Shown here piece after piece: positions 53,765 to 62,440 of a stretch of DNA of 64,000 nt. Numbering within the stretch: the first letter of the stretch is position 1; every line of letters starts with the position of its first letter. The notes below the pieces were generated by a model. The model made no database searches and was not told the DNA's origin. It saw nothing but the letters and a program-made list of their open reading frames with translations. Source of the DNA: Corallococcus sp. EGB (GTDB lineage: Bacteria > Myxococcota > Myxococcia > Myxococcales > Myxococcaceae); NCBI RefSeq assembly GCF_019968905.1, contig NZ_CP079946.1, positions 3,596,001-3,660,000 of the forward strand, in the 5' to 3' direction. The position numbers were made by a program, and so were the translations under genes.

Positions 53765-55744
53765 CTACTTCGCTTCCGCCGCCACCGCGACGCCGGCCTT
53801 CTTCAGCTCCTCGTCGATGACGCGCTTGAAGGCCTCGAAGGGCTGCGCGCCCACCAGCGTGCGGCCGTTGATGAAGAAGGTGGGCGTGCCGTTGGCGCCC
53901 TTGGAGGCACCATCCGCCATGTCCGCCTCGATCTGCTTGTCGAACTTGCCGGAGTCCAGGGCCGCCTTGAACTTGTTCATGTCCAGCTTCAGCTCCTGGG
54001 CGTACTTCTCCAGGCTCTCGCGGTCCAGCGAGCGCTGGTTGGCGAAGAGCTTGTCGTGCATCTCCCAGAACTTGCCCTGCTCGTTCGCGGCCATGGAGGC
54101 CTGGGCGGCGAGCTTGGCGTGCTGGTGGAAGGGCAGGGGCTGGTGCTTGAAGGCGAACTTGACCTTGCCCTTGTACTCCTTCTCCACCTGCTCGATGGTC
54201 GGCACGGCGCGGCCGCAGAAGGGGCACTCGAAGTCAGACCAGGCGACGATGGTCACCGGCGCGTTCTTCGGACCGCGCACCGGGGCGTTGCCCAGCTCCA
54301 CCTTCTGCACCGCCGGCTCGGCCGGCTCCGCGGGAGCGGCCGGCGCGGCGTTGACGTTGTCCTGGTTCAGCTTGGCGTAGAGGTCCTCCGCCTTGGTGCC
54401 GGCGGCGAGCGCCTTGTCGGCCTTGGCGATCTCCTGGTCGATGAGGGGCTTGAAGGCCTCGAAGGGCTGCGCGCCGGAGAGGAAGCGGCCGTTGATGAAG
54501 AAGGCCGGGGTGCCGTTGGCGCCCACCGCCATGCCCGCGGAGGCATCCGCCTCCACCTTCGCGGCCACCTTGCTGGACTCCAGGTCGGCCTTGAACTTGC
54601 TCATGTTCAGGCCCAGCTCCTGGGCGTACTTCTCCAGGTCACCGCGCTCCAGGGCGCGCTGGTTGGCGAAGAGCTTGTCATGCATCTCCCAGAACTTGCC
54701 CTGCTCGTGGGCGGCCATGGAGGCCTGGGCGGCGAGCTTCGCGTGCGAGTGCATGGGCAGCGGCTGGTGGCGGAACACCACGCGCACGTCCTTGCCGTAG
54801 GTCTCCTTGATCTTGGTGAGGGTCGGCACCGCGCGGCTGCAGAACGGGCACTCGAAGTCGGACCACTCGACGATGGTCACCTTCGCGGTGGCCGGGCCGA
54901 AGACGGGGGAGTCCGAGGGGATCTCGATCTTCTTCGCGGCGGCCGGGGGCGCATCCGGCTGCTGGGGGCGGGACGGGGCGCGCTCGAGGCCCTTCTCGAT
55001 GGTGCGCGCGTACACCTGCGACGGCGCGACGCCGCTCTTCACCAGGGCCTCGGCCTTGCCCATCTCCTCGTCGATGAGGGCCTTGAAGTTCTCGATGGGC
55101 TGCGCGCCGGAGAGGAAGCGGCCGTTGATGAAGAAGGCCGGCGTGCCGCTGGCGCCCAGCTGCTGGGCCAGGGCCTGCTCCTTGTCGATGGTGGCGCCCA
55201 GGCGCGCGTCCGCCATGTCCGCCTTCCACTTCGCCAGGTCCAGGCCGATCTGCTTGGCGTAGCCCTCCAGGCTCTCCGCATCCAGCTTCTTCTGGTTGGC
55301 GAAGAGGACGTCGTGCATCTCCCAGTACTTGCCCTGCTCACCGGCGGCGAGCGCCGCGAGGGCCGCGGGGCGGGCCTGGGCGTGGAAGGACAGCGGGTTC
55401 TGGCGCATCACCACGCGGAGCTTGCTGCCGTAGTCCTTCTCCAGCTGCTGGACGGTGTTGTGCGCGCGGCTGCAGAACGGGCACTGGTAGTCGGAGAACT
55501 CCACCAGGGTGACGAGCGCGTTGGCGCTGCCCTTCGTCGGGGCGCCGTCGATGGGCACCTTGAAGACGGTGGGGTCCACGGCGCGCGCGGCGGGCTTGTT
55601 GGCGGCCTGCGCGAGGGAAGGCGTGCTGCCGGGGGTGGTTTTCGAGCCGGTGGCGGCACGGCCGCCAACGAACCCGAGCACCAGGCCCACCAGCAGGGCC
55701 ACGATGACATTGGGCTTCATGGGTTGGGAATGCTCCTGCGCCAT
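53765..55744 (-). CDS. protein with three tandem DsbA-like thioredoxin domains
   Basis: 659 aa with start at 55744 (MAQEHSQP, GGAG upstream); an in-frame ATG at 55720 (MKPNVIV) is also possible. A hydrophobic signal-anchor (VIVALLVGLVLGFVGG) at 13-28 precedes three repeated DsbA/Thioredoxin_4-type domains. Each has a C-P-F-C active site (about residues 88, 297 and 505) followed by SRAH, SRAV and GRAV respectively, plus a cis-Pro-like GTPAFFINGRFLSGAQP segment. Linkers are Pro/Ala-rich. The periplasm-facing domains would oxidise or reduce thiols of secreted proteins. Repeat spacing is about 208 aa. Three domains in one chain is unusual for this family. Confidence 0.88.
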   Translation of the reverse strand: MAQEHSQPMKPNVIVALLVGLVLGFVGGRAATGSKTTPGSTPSLAQAANKPAARAVDPTVFKVPIDGAPTKGSANALVTLVEFSDYQCPFCSRAHNTVQQLEKDYGSKLRVVMRQNPLSFHAQARPAALAALAAGEQGKYWEMHDVLFANQKKLDAESLEGYAKQIGLDLAKWKADMADARLGATIDKEQALAQQLGASGTPAFFINGRFLSGAQPIENFKALIDEEMGKAEALVKSGVAPSQVYARTIEKGLERAPSRPQQPDAPPAAAKKIEIPSDSPVFGPATAKVTIVEWSDFECPFCSRAVPTLTKIKETYGKDVRVVFRHQPLPMHSHAKLAAQASMAAHEQGKFWEMHDKLFANQRALERGDLEKYAQELGLNMSKFKADLESSKVAAKVEADASAGMAVGANGTPAFFINGRFLSGAQPFEAFKPLIDQEIAKADKALAAGTKAEDLYAKLNQDNVNAAPAAPAEPAEPAVQKVELGNAPVRGPKNAPVTIVAWSDFECPFCGRAVPTIEQVEKEYKGKVKFAFKHQPLPFHQHAKLAAQASMAANEQGKFWEMHDKLFANQRSLDRESLEKYAQELKLDMNKFKAALDSGKFDKQIEADMADGASKGANGTPTFFINGRTLVGAQPFEAFKRVIDEELKKAGVAVAAEAK

Positions 55745-55965
55745 AGGTCCGACTCCGGGCCCCAAGCGGGTGTCTGGGTAGGGAAAGGGCGGGGTACTTA
55801 ACAGAGGGAATTCCAGACACGCAAGCCGCGATGACCGCCTGCGTCCGCCCGTTATCCAGAGGCCTCGAAGGGTCGGACAACGACGCTCGGAGCGCCAAAA
55901 TTCCCTCTTGGAATGCGTGGGGGAGGCGCTTGGGCCGTGACCCAACCGTGAGAGGATGCGCGGCC

Positions 55966-56196
55966 ATGGAAGCCGGTGTGCGCGTGGATACGTCCGGGGC
56001 CCTCTGTCCGGTGCCCATCCTGGAGATTGCCAAGGCCATGCGCCGCCTCCAGCCCGGGACGCTGGTGGAGCTCATCTCCACGGACCGGGGGCTGGAGGCG
56101 GATCTGCCCGCGTGGTGCGACGCGACGGGCAATGTGCTCGTCCGCCTGGAGCACCGCGGTGCCCACTACGTGGGCTGGGTGCGCAAGGCGGGGTGA
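55966..56196 (+). CDS. TusA family sulfurtransferase-like protein
   Basis: 76 aa from the ATG at 55966 with GAGAGGA upstream. The TusA signature is GALCPVPILEIAKAMRRLQP with the active-site Cys14, followed by ELISTDRGLEADLPAWC and GNVLVRLEHRG. TusA relays sulfur for tRNA 2-thiouridine in E. coli. Whether this copy does so or acts in another sulfur pathway is not evident. It converges with the ABC transporter operon with 19 bp between stops. Confidence 0.85.
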   Translation: MEAGVRVDTSGALCPVPILEIAKAMRRLQPGTLVELISTDRGLEADLPAWCDATGNVLVRLEHRGAHYVGWVRKAG

Positions 56197-56215
56197 GCGC
56201 CCGTGGGGGGCAGGC

Positions 56216-57127
56216 CTACAGCAGCTGGAGGACGCGGTCCTCCAGGCGGCGGCCGCGGCTGACCCCGAGGATGAGCACCTGGTGCTGGAGGAGGTGGCCG
56301 ACGGTGCGGCTGATGACCTCCTCGGCCTTGTGGGCCTGGCCGTCGAAGCGCACGCGCAGCACGTCCGTGCCCTCCATGCGCGCGTCGGTGACGCCGGGCA
56401 GGGACGTGATTTCGGGGATGATGACGTCGCCCCGGGCGATCTGGACGCGGAACTCGGCGCCCTGGCCGGTGAGCTCGGACATGGTGCCGGCCTGCGCGAG
56501 CGAGCCCTTGTCGAGGATGGCGGCGGCGTCGCACAGCTCCTCCAGCTCCTGGAGGTTGTGGCTGGAGACGACCACCGTCTGCGTGCCCTTCATGTCCTTG
56601 ATGACCTGGCGCACCTGCGCGGCGATGCGCGGATCCAGGCCGGCGGTGGGCTCATCCAGGAGCACGAGGGGGGGGCGGCCCATCAGGGCCTGGGCCATGG
56701 CGGCGCGCTTGGCCATGCCGTGGCTGAGCGCCTGTGTCTGGACCTTCCAGGCCTCCATCAGGCCCACCTTCTCCAGGGCGCCGCGGGCCTCGTGCTCCGG
56801 CTGGGGGAGGTCCGACAGGCGGGCCCAGTACGTGAGCAGCGCGCCCACCTCCCAGCCCGGGGGCAGCACCGCGTCCTGGGGCAGGGCGCCCACGCGGCCC
56901 TTGAGGGCGCCGGGCGTGGTGGGCGACACGCCCATCACCTGGAGCGAGCCCTGGGACGGGTAGAGGTAGCCGCACATCATGGAGAAGGTGGTCGTCTTGC
57001 CGGCGCCGTTGGGGCCGATGAGGCCGAACACGTCCCCCTTCTGGACCTGGAAGCTCACCGCGTTGACGGCGACCTTGGGGCCGAAGGTCTTGGAGACGTT
57101 GTTCAGCTGGATGGCCAGGTCGCTCAC
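56216..57127 (-). CDS. ABC transporter ATP-binding protein
   Basis: 303 aa, GTG start that overlaps the stop of the permease by 4 bp (GTGA). Walker A is GPNGAGKTT (residues 40-48), signature LSHGMAKRAAMAQAL, Walker B LVLLDEPTAGLDP, and the switch His in VVSSHNLQELEEL. The LSGGQ signature is altered to LSHGM. Residues 220-303 form a C-terminal DUF4162-like tail (ARGDVIIPEI) typical of ATPases in NodI/DRA-type exporters. It works with the ABC-2-type permease encoded upstream. Confidence 0.85.
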   Translation of the reverse strand: MSDLAIQLNNVSKTFGPKVAVNAVSFQVQKGDVFGLIGPNGAGKTTTFSMMCGYLYPSQGSLQVMGVSPTTPGALKGRVGALPQDAVLPPGWEVGALLTYWARLSDLPQPEHEARGALEKVGLMEAWKVQTQALSHGMAKRAAMAQALMGRPPLVLLDEPTAGLDPRIAAQVRQVIKDMKGTQTVVVSSHNLQELEELCDAAAILDKGSLAQAGTMSELTGQGAEFRVQIARGDVIIPEITSLPGVTDARMEGTDVLRVRFDGQAHKAEEVISRTVGHLLQHQVLILGVSRGRRLEDRVLQLL

Positions 57128-58011
57128 AGGTCCCTCGTGCGCAGGACGCCGTAGGCGCCGAAGAGGAAGGCGGCCGCGAAGGCGGCGTAGGCCGCGCCGC
57201 TGATGGCGAACTCGGCGAGCCTCGGGTGCAGCAGGTTGACCGAGTAGTACGACGGGGACAGGTAGCGCAGGAAGCGCACCGGGCTCTCGTCGCTCACGGC
57301 GCGTCCCACGGAGTCCATCAGCCAGAAGACGAAGAGCAGGCTGAAGTTGAAGACGAGGCTCACCGCGGGGGTGCGGAAGAGGCTGGAGCACAGCGTGGTG
57401 AGCGAGATGTACGCCAGCGAGAAGACGATGGTGGCGCACCAGAACTTCAGGAGGTTGAGCACCAGATCCGCGAAGGCGAAGTCCGCGTTGATGATGCGCG
57501 CGTAGATGAAGATGGCCAGGTCGATGACCAGCACCAGCCCCACCAGCAGGGTCGCCTGGGAGAGGAACTTGCCCAGCAGCACCGACGAGCGGCGCGCGCG
57601 CACGGTGAGGTAGCGCATGGAGCGCGGTCCCACTTCTCCGCTCACCTGGTCGAAGCCCATCAGCGCGATGTAGGCGGGCAGGAAGAAGAGGGTGATCTTG
57701 AAGACGACGAGCACCACGATGGGCACCTTCGCCAGGGCCTCCATCATCGCGGGGTCGTTGCTGGCGAGGAAGCCGAGCACCCCGCGGTGCATCTCCTCCG
57801 CGGCGCGCGTGGCGACCTCCGCGTCGGCGCCGGATTCGGCGAGCTTCGCGTTCACCTGGGATTGCAGCTCGCGGGTAACGAAGCCCACGATGAGCAGCAC
57901 CAGCGCGGAGAACATGCTGTAGAGCCCGAGCAGCACGATGGCCCGGCCACTCTTCAGGGCCCGGCGCAGCTCGGCTTCCCAGATCACCAATGTCTCTTTG
58001 AGTCCGTCCAA
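57124..58011 (-). CDS. ABC-2 type transporter permease
   Basis: 295 aa, TTG start. Six hydrophobic segments are seen: AIVLLGLYSMFSALVLLIVG, VPIVVLVVFKITLFFLPAYI, LLVGLVLVIDLAIFIYARI, WCATIVFSLAYISLTTLC, AVSLVFNFSLLFVFWLM and ISGAAYAAFAAAFLFGAYG. A large extracytoplasmic loop lies after the first (residues 50-90). It resembles NosY-like ABC permeases. The stop overlaps the ATPase start, so the pair is one operon. The substrate is unknown. Confidence 0.82.
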   Translation of the reverse strand: MDGLKETLVIWEAELRRALKSGRAIVLLGLYSMFSALVLLIVGFVTRELQSQVNAKLAESGADAEVATRAAEEMHRGVLGFLASNDPAMMEALAKVPIVVLVVFKITLFFLPAYIALMGFDQVSGEVGPRSMRYLTVRARRSSVLLGKFLSQATLLVGLVLVIDLAIFIYARIINADFAFADLVLNLLKFWCATIVFSLAYISLTTLCSSLFRTPAVSLVFNFSLLFVFWLMDSVGRAVSDESPVRFLRYLSPSYYSVNLLHPRLAEFAISGAAYAAFAAAFLFGAYGVLRTRDL

Positions 58012-58160
58012 GGTGCACAGGACCCTACTGGACCTCCGAGCACCTTCCCAGGTTTCTCGCGGACGAAGGCGGCAGACAGGGAGGCAAGCCGTGGACAGCG
58101 CGCTCTCAGTGACTAGGATCCAGCGGCCTGCTCCCTGCCCCCCAAGGAGAGCCCTGAAGC

Positions 58161-59819
58161 ATGATGAAGCACCGTCTCCTCGCCGCCCTGCCGCTGTTCC
58201 CCCTCACGCTGCTCCTGGGCGCCTCCGCGCCCGGGCCGGACGCGAATCCCGCGCCGTCACCCGCTGCCCCGTCGGATGCCCAGGCGCTCGCGCGGACGGC
58301 GGACGCGCTGGCAACGGACGCGGGTCCGGTGGGCGCCCGCGCGCTGGTGGAGAAGGTGGAGGCCGAACATCGTGCTCGGGCGGGCGCGTCGGATGCCGGG
58401 GCCGCCGCGAGCATCGCGCAGGCGCCGGCCGTTGAGCCGTCCGTGAGCGGTGCGGCCGCCTCGCAGGCTCCAGGTGCTGCTCCCTCCGCGAACGGTGCGA
58501 CCGCGGCGCAAGCCCCGGCCGCGGCTCCGTCCACGAGCGGCGCTGCGGTCGCGCAGGCCCAGGCCGAGGCCGCCACGGCGACCTCCACCGTGCAGGGCAC
58601 GGACACGCGCCCGGTGGATGCGCGCGCGCTGGCGGAGGCGCTGGCCGCGAAGGATGCGTCCGCGCTGGAGCCCGGCATGGTGCCTCCGATGCCGGTGCCC
58701 TCGCGTGAGAAGGCGCCGCCGTTCTCGAAGCTCCAGGGGCTTCCCCGCGCGCAGGACCTGGTGGCCCGCGCGAAGCTGGAGGGCAACAAGCTGGTGGTGA
58801 AGGGCGGCAAGAGCGCGCCGGATCAGGTGCTCACCATCGACCCAGGCCTCCAGGCGTCGCTCACCAAGATCATGGAGAACTACCAGGTGCCCTACGGCGC
58901 CGCGGTGGTCCTGGAGCCCTCCACCGGCCGCGTGCTCGCGCTGGCGGAGCACTCCGAGGCGAAGCCGGAGCTGCGCGGGTTGCCCATCCGCGCGGTGTAC
59001 CCGGCCGCCAGCATCTTCAAGATCGTCACCGGCAGCGCGCTCCTGGAGGCCGGCGTGTCTCCCGAGACCGAGGCCTGCTTCCACGGCGGCAAGCGCCGCC
59101 TCAACGAGCGCCAGCTGGAGGACACCGAGCGCGACGGCGCCTGCTATTCCCTGGCGCTGGCCATGGGCAAGAGCGCCAACGTCATCTTCGCCAAGATGAC
59201 CAGCAAGCACCTGTCCGCGGACGCGCTCAAGCGCATGGCGGCGCGCCTGCGCTTCAACCGCGAGATCCCCTTCGCCCAGCCGCTGGACGTGTCGCTCGCG
59301 TACATCCCGGAGGACGGCTTCGCGCTCGCGAACACCGGCGCGGGCTTTGGCGACGTGTACCTGTCCCCGCTGCACGGCGCGCTGCTGGCCGCCGTCGCCG
59401 CCAACAACGGCCGGTGGGTGGACCCCGTGCTCGTGGAGCCGGATCCCTTCATGCCCTCGCCGGAGCCGGAGCCCGTGCTCACGCCCACCGCCGCGCACGC
59501 GCTCACCCGCATGCTGGAGGAGACCGTCACCCACGGCACCGCGCGCGGCGTCTTCCGCGAGCGCGGGTTCCAGGTGAAGGACGCCGTGGGCAAGACGGGC
59601 ACGCTCGCGGACCGCGAGCCCTTCCGCGACTACTCGTGGTTCGTCGGCTTCGCGCCCAAGGACAACCCCCGCGTGGCCGTGGCCGCCCTCATCGTGAACG
59701 ACCCCAAGTGGCGCATCCGCGGCTCCTACCTGGGCCGCGAGGCCTTGCGCCTGGCGCTGGAGCGCATCCCCGCGCCGGTCGAGCTGACGGCCCCCGCGGG
59801 CGCCGCCGGCAAGCACTGA
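58161..59819 (+). CDS. penicillin-binding transpeptidase-domain protein
   Basis: 552 aa. A Sec signal (LLAALPLFPLTLLLGAS) is followed by ~180 residues of Ala/Pro-rich low-complexity linker (residues 22-190). The transpeptidase domain has the three expected motifs: SIFK at 284-287 (active-site Ser284), SAN at 338-340, and KTG at 478-480. It lies in the periplasm and either cross-links or modifies peptidoglycan or belongs to the class D beta-lactamase-like side of the family. There is no transglycosylase domain. An ATG one codon downstream is also possible. Confidence 0.85.
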   Translation: MMKHRLLAALPLFPLTLLLGASAPGPDANPAPSPAAPSDAQALARTADALATDAGPVGARALVEKVEAEHRARAGASDAGAAASIAQAPAVEPSVSGAAASQAPGAAPSANGATAAQAPAAAPSTSGAAVAQAQAEAATATSTVQGTDTRPVDARALAEALAAKDASALEPGMVPPMPVPSREKAPPFSKLQGLPRAQDLVARAKLEGNKLVVKGGKSAPDQVLTIDPGLQASLTKIMENYQVPYGAAVVLEPSTGRVLALAEHSEAKPELRGLPIRAVYPAASIFKIVTGSALLEAGVSPETEACFHGGKRRLNERQLEDTERDGACYSLALAMGKSANVIFAKMTSKHLSADALKRMAARLRFNREIPFAQPLDVSLAYIPEDGFALANTGAGFGDVYLSPLHGALLAAVAANNGRWVDPVLVEPDPFMPSPEPEPVLTPTAAHALTRMLEETVTHGTARGVFRERGFQVKDAVGKTGTLADREPFRDYSWFVGFAPKDNPRVAVAALIVNDPKWRIRGSYLGREALRLALERIPAPVELTAPAGAAGKH

Positions 59820-59827
59820 GGCCGCGC

Positions 59828-61021
59828 TCAGGACAACGGGCGCGCGGTGAGCTTCACCAGCCCCGTGTCCACGAAGCCCTGGAAGAACTTCAGGGCCTCC
59901 AGCTCCTGCAGCGGCGACACGTGCACGATGGCCGCCACGTCCCGCCGCCCGTCGATGCGCGACAGCAGGTAGCGCTCCGGCGACGTGAGCGGCAGCGTCT
60001 TCAGGTGCGCGGGCGTCACCATCAGCGCGGGCACCCGCGACGGCTCCATCAGCGCCTTGCGCAGCTCCGTGAGCAGCCGCGTCTCCGCGTCGCGCAAGAG
60101 CGTCGCGGTGTGCTCGGTGGGCGCGATTTCATGCGCGCGCCGGGCCAGCGCCTCGCCGTCGCGCAGGTTGCCCGCGTCCAGGAACAGCTGGGCCGCCTGG
60201 AGCACCTCGTCGGAGGAGGACTCGGAGCCGATGACGCCGCCCGAGTCCAGGTCGTCCTCGTCCTCCTCCACCACCACCACGGTGTTCGCGCCGGGCTCGG
60301 GCGAGGGCAGGGGCGCCTCGTCGGAGACCCGCAGCGCGTCCTGGCGATAGAGCGCGTACAGCCGCTGGTAGAGGAAGAAGTCGGTGGCGTGCAGCGCCAG
60401 CGCGATGCCGTCGATGCTGAGGCCCTCCTTCGCGAGCTGCACGATGCGCTCGTCCATGCTGCCGGCCTTGCGGTCCGTCAGCTTGCGCTCGTCCACCTCC
60501 AGGCGCACGCGGCCGGAGGGGAACACCGCGCGGATGGCCTGCCACGCCGTCTCGCGGAACTCGCCCTCGCGGTGCACGTCCAGCAGGTCCACGCTGACGT
60601 CCAGGCCCTCGAGCTCCGGGGCGACGTCCGTGGGACGGAAGTCGAAGCCGCCCTCCTCCCAGGTGAAGGCATCCAGCAGCATCTCCCGGAACTTGTGGGA
60701 GAGCACCGTGCGCACCGTGGCCTCGGAGACCGTGCCCGTCATCGTGAGGATCTTCCCCAGGAGGATGTGCGTCTCCGCCTGCGTGGCGAACGCGCGCTCC
60801 AGCTGGTCCTCCGTGAGGTGGCCCTGGTTGATCAGGAACTGACCGAAGTACTCGCGCGGCTGGTTGGAGCTGGCGGTGATGACGTTGCCTTCGCGCAAGA
60901 GCAGCTGCTTGCGCACGTCTCCCCGCTCCACATTCAGGGTGCCGGTGGCCCGGCGATTCCCGAGGTGGACGACCAGGTCCTTGAGGGGCATCGTCGAAAA
61001 ATCACCACACACGCCGCGCAT
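59828..61021 (-). CDS. DUF4388 domain protein
   Basis: 397 aa. Start taken at 61021 (MRGVCGDFSTMP), preceded by AGGATGGG; MPLKDLVVHLG at 60991 is an alternative start. Residues 1-110 form DUF4388 (GDFSTMPLKDLVVHLGNRRA; VERGDVRKQLLLREGNVITA). This is followed by helical segments with acidic stretch (EEDEDDLDSGG at about 285-295) and a C-terminal winged-helix-like part (LSRIDGRRDVAAIVHVSP). DUF4388 proteins are common in myxobacteria and often linked to gliding or signalling. The start is only 21 bp from the divergent glutaredoxin start. Confidence 0.75.
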   Translation of the reverse strand: MRGVCGDFSTMPLKDLVVHLGNRRATGTLNVERGDVRKQLLLREGNVITASSNQPREYFGQFLINQGHLTEDQLERAFATQAETHILLGKILTMTGTVSEATVRTVLSHKFREMLLDAFTWEEGGFDFRPTDVAPELEGLDVSVDLLDVHREGEFRETAWQAIRAVFPSGRVRLEVDERKLTDRKAGSMDERIVQLAKEGLSIDGIALALHATDFFLYQRLYALYRQDALRVSDEAPLPSPEPGANTVVVVEEDEDDLDSGGVIGSESSSDEVLQAAQLFLDAGNLRDGEALARRAHEIAPTEHTATLLRDAETRLLTELRKALMEPSRVPALMVTPAHLKTLPLTSPERYLLSRIDGRRDVAAIVHVSPLQELEALKFFQGFVDTGLVKLTARPLS

Positions 61022-61042
61022 CGAGCGCCCATCCTGCAACGC

Positions 61043-61324
61043 ATGCGAGTCGATATCTACTCGAAACCCCGGTGCTCCCTCTGTGAGAAGGCCCTCGCCG
61101 TGGTCGAAGCCGTGCAGTCCCGGCTGCCGTTCGAGCTCTACGTCACCGACATCCTCCAGAGCCCGGACCTCTTCGAAGCCTGGCGTTACGACATCCCCGT
61201 GGTCCTCATCGAGGGGGTCCCTGTCTTCAAGTACAGGGTCGACGAGGAGGCCCTGGAGGCCCGGATCCGTGAGGTGATGAATGGCATACCCATTGCTAAA
61301 ACCGTGGGCCAGGATGGGCAATGA
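61043..61324 (+). CDS. glutaredoxin-like protein
   Basis: 93 aa. The redox motif CSLC is at 11-14 (DIYSKPRCSLCEKALAVVEA). A cis-Pro-like site IPVVLIEGVPVFKYRVDEEA follows. It resembles the small DUF836/glutaredoxin family. The 3' end contains a sigma-54-like promoter for the following genes. Confidence 0.78.
   Translation: MRVDIYSKPRCSLCEKALAVVEAVQSRLPFELYVTDILQSPDLFEAWRYDIPVVLIEGVPVFKYRVDEEALEARIREVMNGIPIAKTVGQDGQ
61282..61297 (+). promoter_or_regulatory. sigma-54 (-24/-12) promoter candidate
   Basis: TGGCATACCCATTGCT matches the -24/-12 consensus TGGCACGNNNNTTGCW at 9 of its 11 defined bases plus the exact GG-GC spacing. It lies inside the 3' end of the glutaredoxin gene, on the + strand, 143 bp upstream of the receiver/GGDEF start. 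A sigma-54 activator is encoded after that gene. Confidence 0.6.
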
Positions 61325-61440
61325 AGTGCCCTTTGCTAAGAAATCCGGGGGGATAGGAGGGGCGCAAAAGTGACGGGGCTGTAAATCTGGGCGGGTGGGA
61401 AGGGTGGCGGGCAGAAAATGCTGGAAGGGAGGGCACGGCG

Positions 61441-62394
61441 GTGGGTGTGAAGCGCAAGCGAGCGGGAAGGTCGGGCCAGCCGCCGACGGTGCTGCTGGTG
61501 GAGCCGCGCGCGGAGGACCTGGAGCGCACCCGGGCGCTCCTGGGAGAGGCCGGCTTTCGGGTGGTGCCCCTGACGCGCTTCGATGCGGCCGTGCCCCTGT
61601 TCGAGGTGATCCGCCCGGACGCGGTGCTCCTGGCCGCTCACCCGCCGGACTTCGCGGCGGTGCAGACGGCGCGGCGCCTGCGCCAGGTGGGGCGCGGCAC
61701 GGTGCCCATGATGTACCTGGTGGATTCACACGACCGGGACGCATGGCGCTTCTGCGTGGAGAAGGGGCAGTGCGTGGACGTGGTGCCGCGCGCGGCGGAT
61801 GGCGCGGAGCTGTCCATGAAGCTGCACGCGCAGATGCGGCTGAAGCAGTCGGTGGAGCGAGCGGCGGCCGGGGAGGAGGCCGGCACGGCGCTCGCGCTGC
61901 ATGATCCGGTGACGGGGCTCTACAACCGGCCGTTCCTGCTGGCCCTCATCGGGTTGGAGGCGCGGCGGACGGAGCGCTACGGCGGGACGTTCTCGGTGGT
62001 GGCGGCGGAGGTGTCGGGGTGGAGCGCGCTTCGCAAGGAGCACGGCAAGGGCATGGCGGAGCGCCTGCTCGTCTACAGCGCGGTGGTGCTGGGGCAGACG
62101 GTGCGTGAGGCGGACGCGGTGGCGCGGGTGGGCGACAGCCAGTTCGCCATGCTGCTGCCGGGCACGCCCGCGGAGGCGGTTCCGGAGGTGCTGGCCCGGG
62201 TGGAGGCCCGCTTCGAGGCCGCCCGGTTCCAGCTGGACGGTCGCGTGGTGCGCACGGCGCTGGAGCTGGGGGCGGTGAGCTTCCCGGACACGGTGGGGGC
62301 TCCCACGCAGCTGCTGGGCACGGCGCTGCGGACCTTGAGGCGGACACGCGAGCTTCGGCGGGTAGCCGGTCCAGCCCGCCTGATGTCGGTTTGA
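61441..62394 (+). CDS. degenerate receiver plus degenerate GGDEF protein
   Basis: 317 aa, GTG start. Residues 15-135 have a CheY-like pattern (TVLLVEPRAEDLERTRALLG), but the acidic phospho-acceptor position (PDAVLLA) has lost its Asp. Residues 155-305 have GGDEF-domain order (ALHDPVTGLYNRPFLLALIG; SGWSALRKEHGKG; ADAVARVGDSQFAMLLPGTP). The GGDEF signature is replaced by VGDSQ, so cyclase activity is unlikely. It is more likely a scaffold or c-di-GMP-related regulator. It sits just before a sigma-54 response regulator and may be in the same transcript. Confidence 0.75.
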   Translation: MGVKRKRAGRSGQPPTVLLVEPRAEDLERTRALLGEAGFRVVPLTRFDAAVPLFEVIRPDAVLLAAHPPDFAAVQTARRLRQVGRGTVPMMYLVDSHDRDAWRFCVEKGQCVDVVPRAADGAELSMKLHAQMRLKQSVERAAAGEEAGTALALHDPVTGLYNRPFLLALIGLEARRTERYGGTFSVVAAEVSGWSALRKEHGKGMAERLLVYSAVVLGQTVREADAVARVGDSQFAMLLPGTPAEAVPEVLARVEARFEAARFQLDGRVVRTALELGAVSFPDTVGAPTQLLGTALRTLRRTRELRRVAGPARLMSV

Positions 62395-62440
62395 TTCATT
62401 TCACGAGGGTTTGATGCACAGGGCGAGTGGAGGCGAGGGG

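Noticed and set aside
53723-55801. 692-codon rightward frame opposite the triple-DsbA gene
   Set aside because: Leu/Val/Gly-rich antisense of a repeated gene; the leftward frame has three CPFC sites and a signal anchor.
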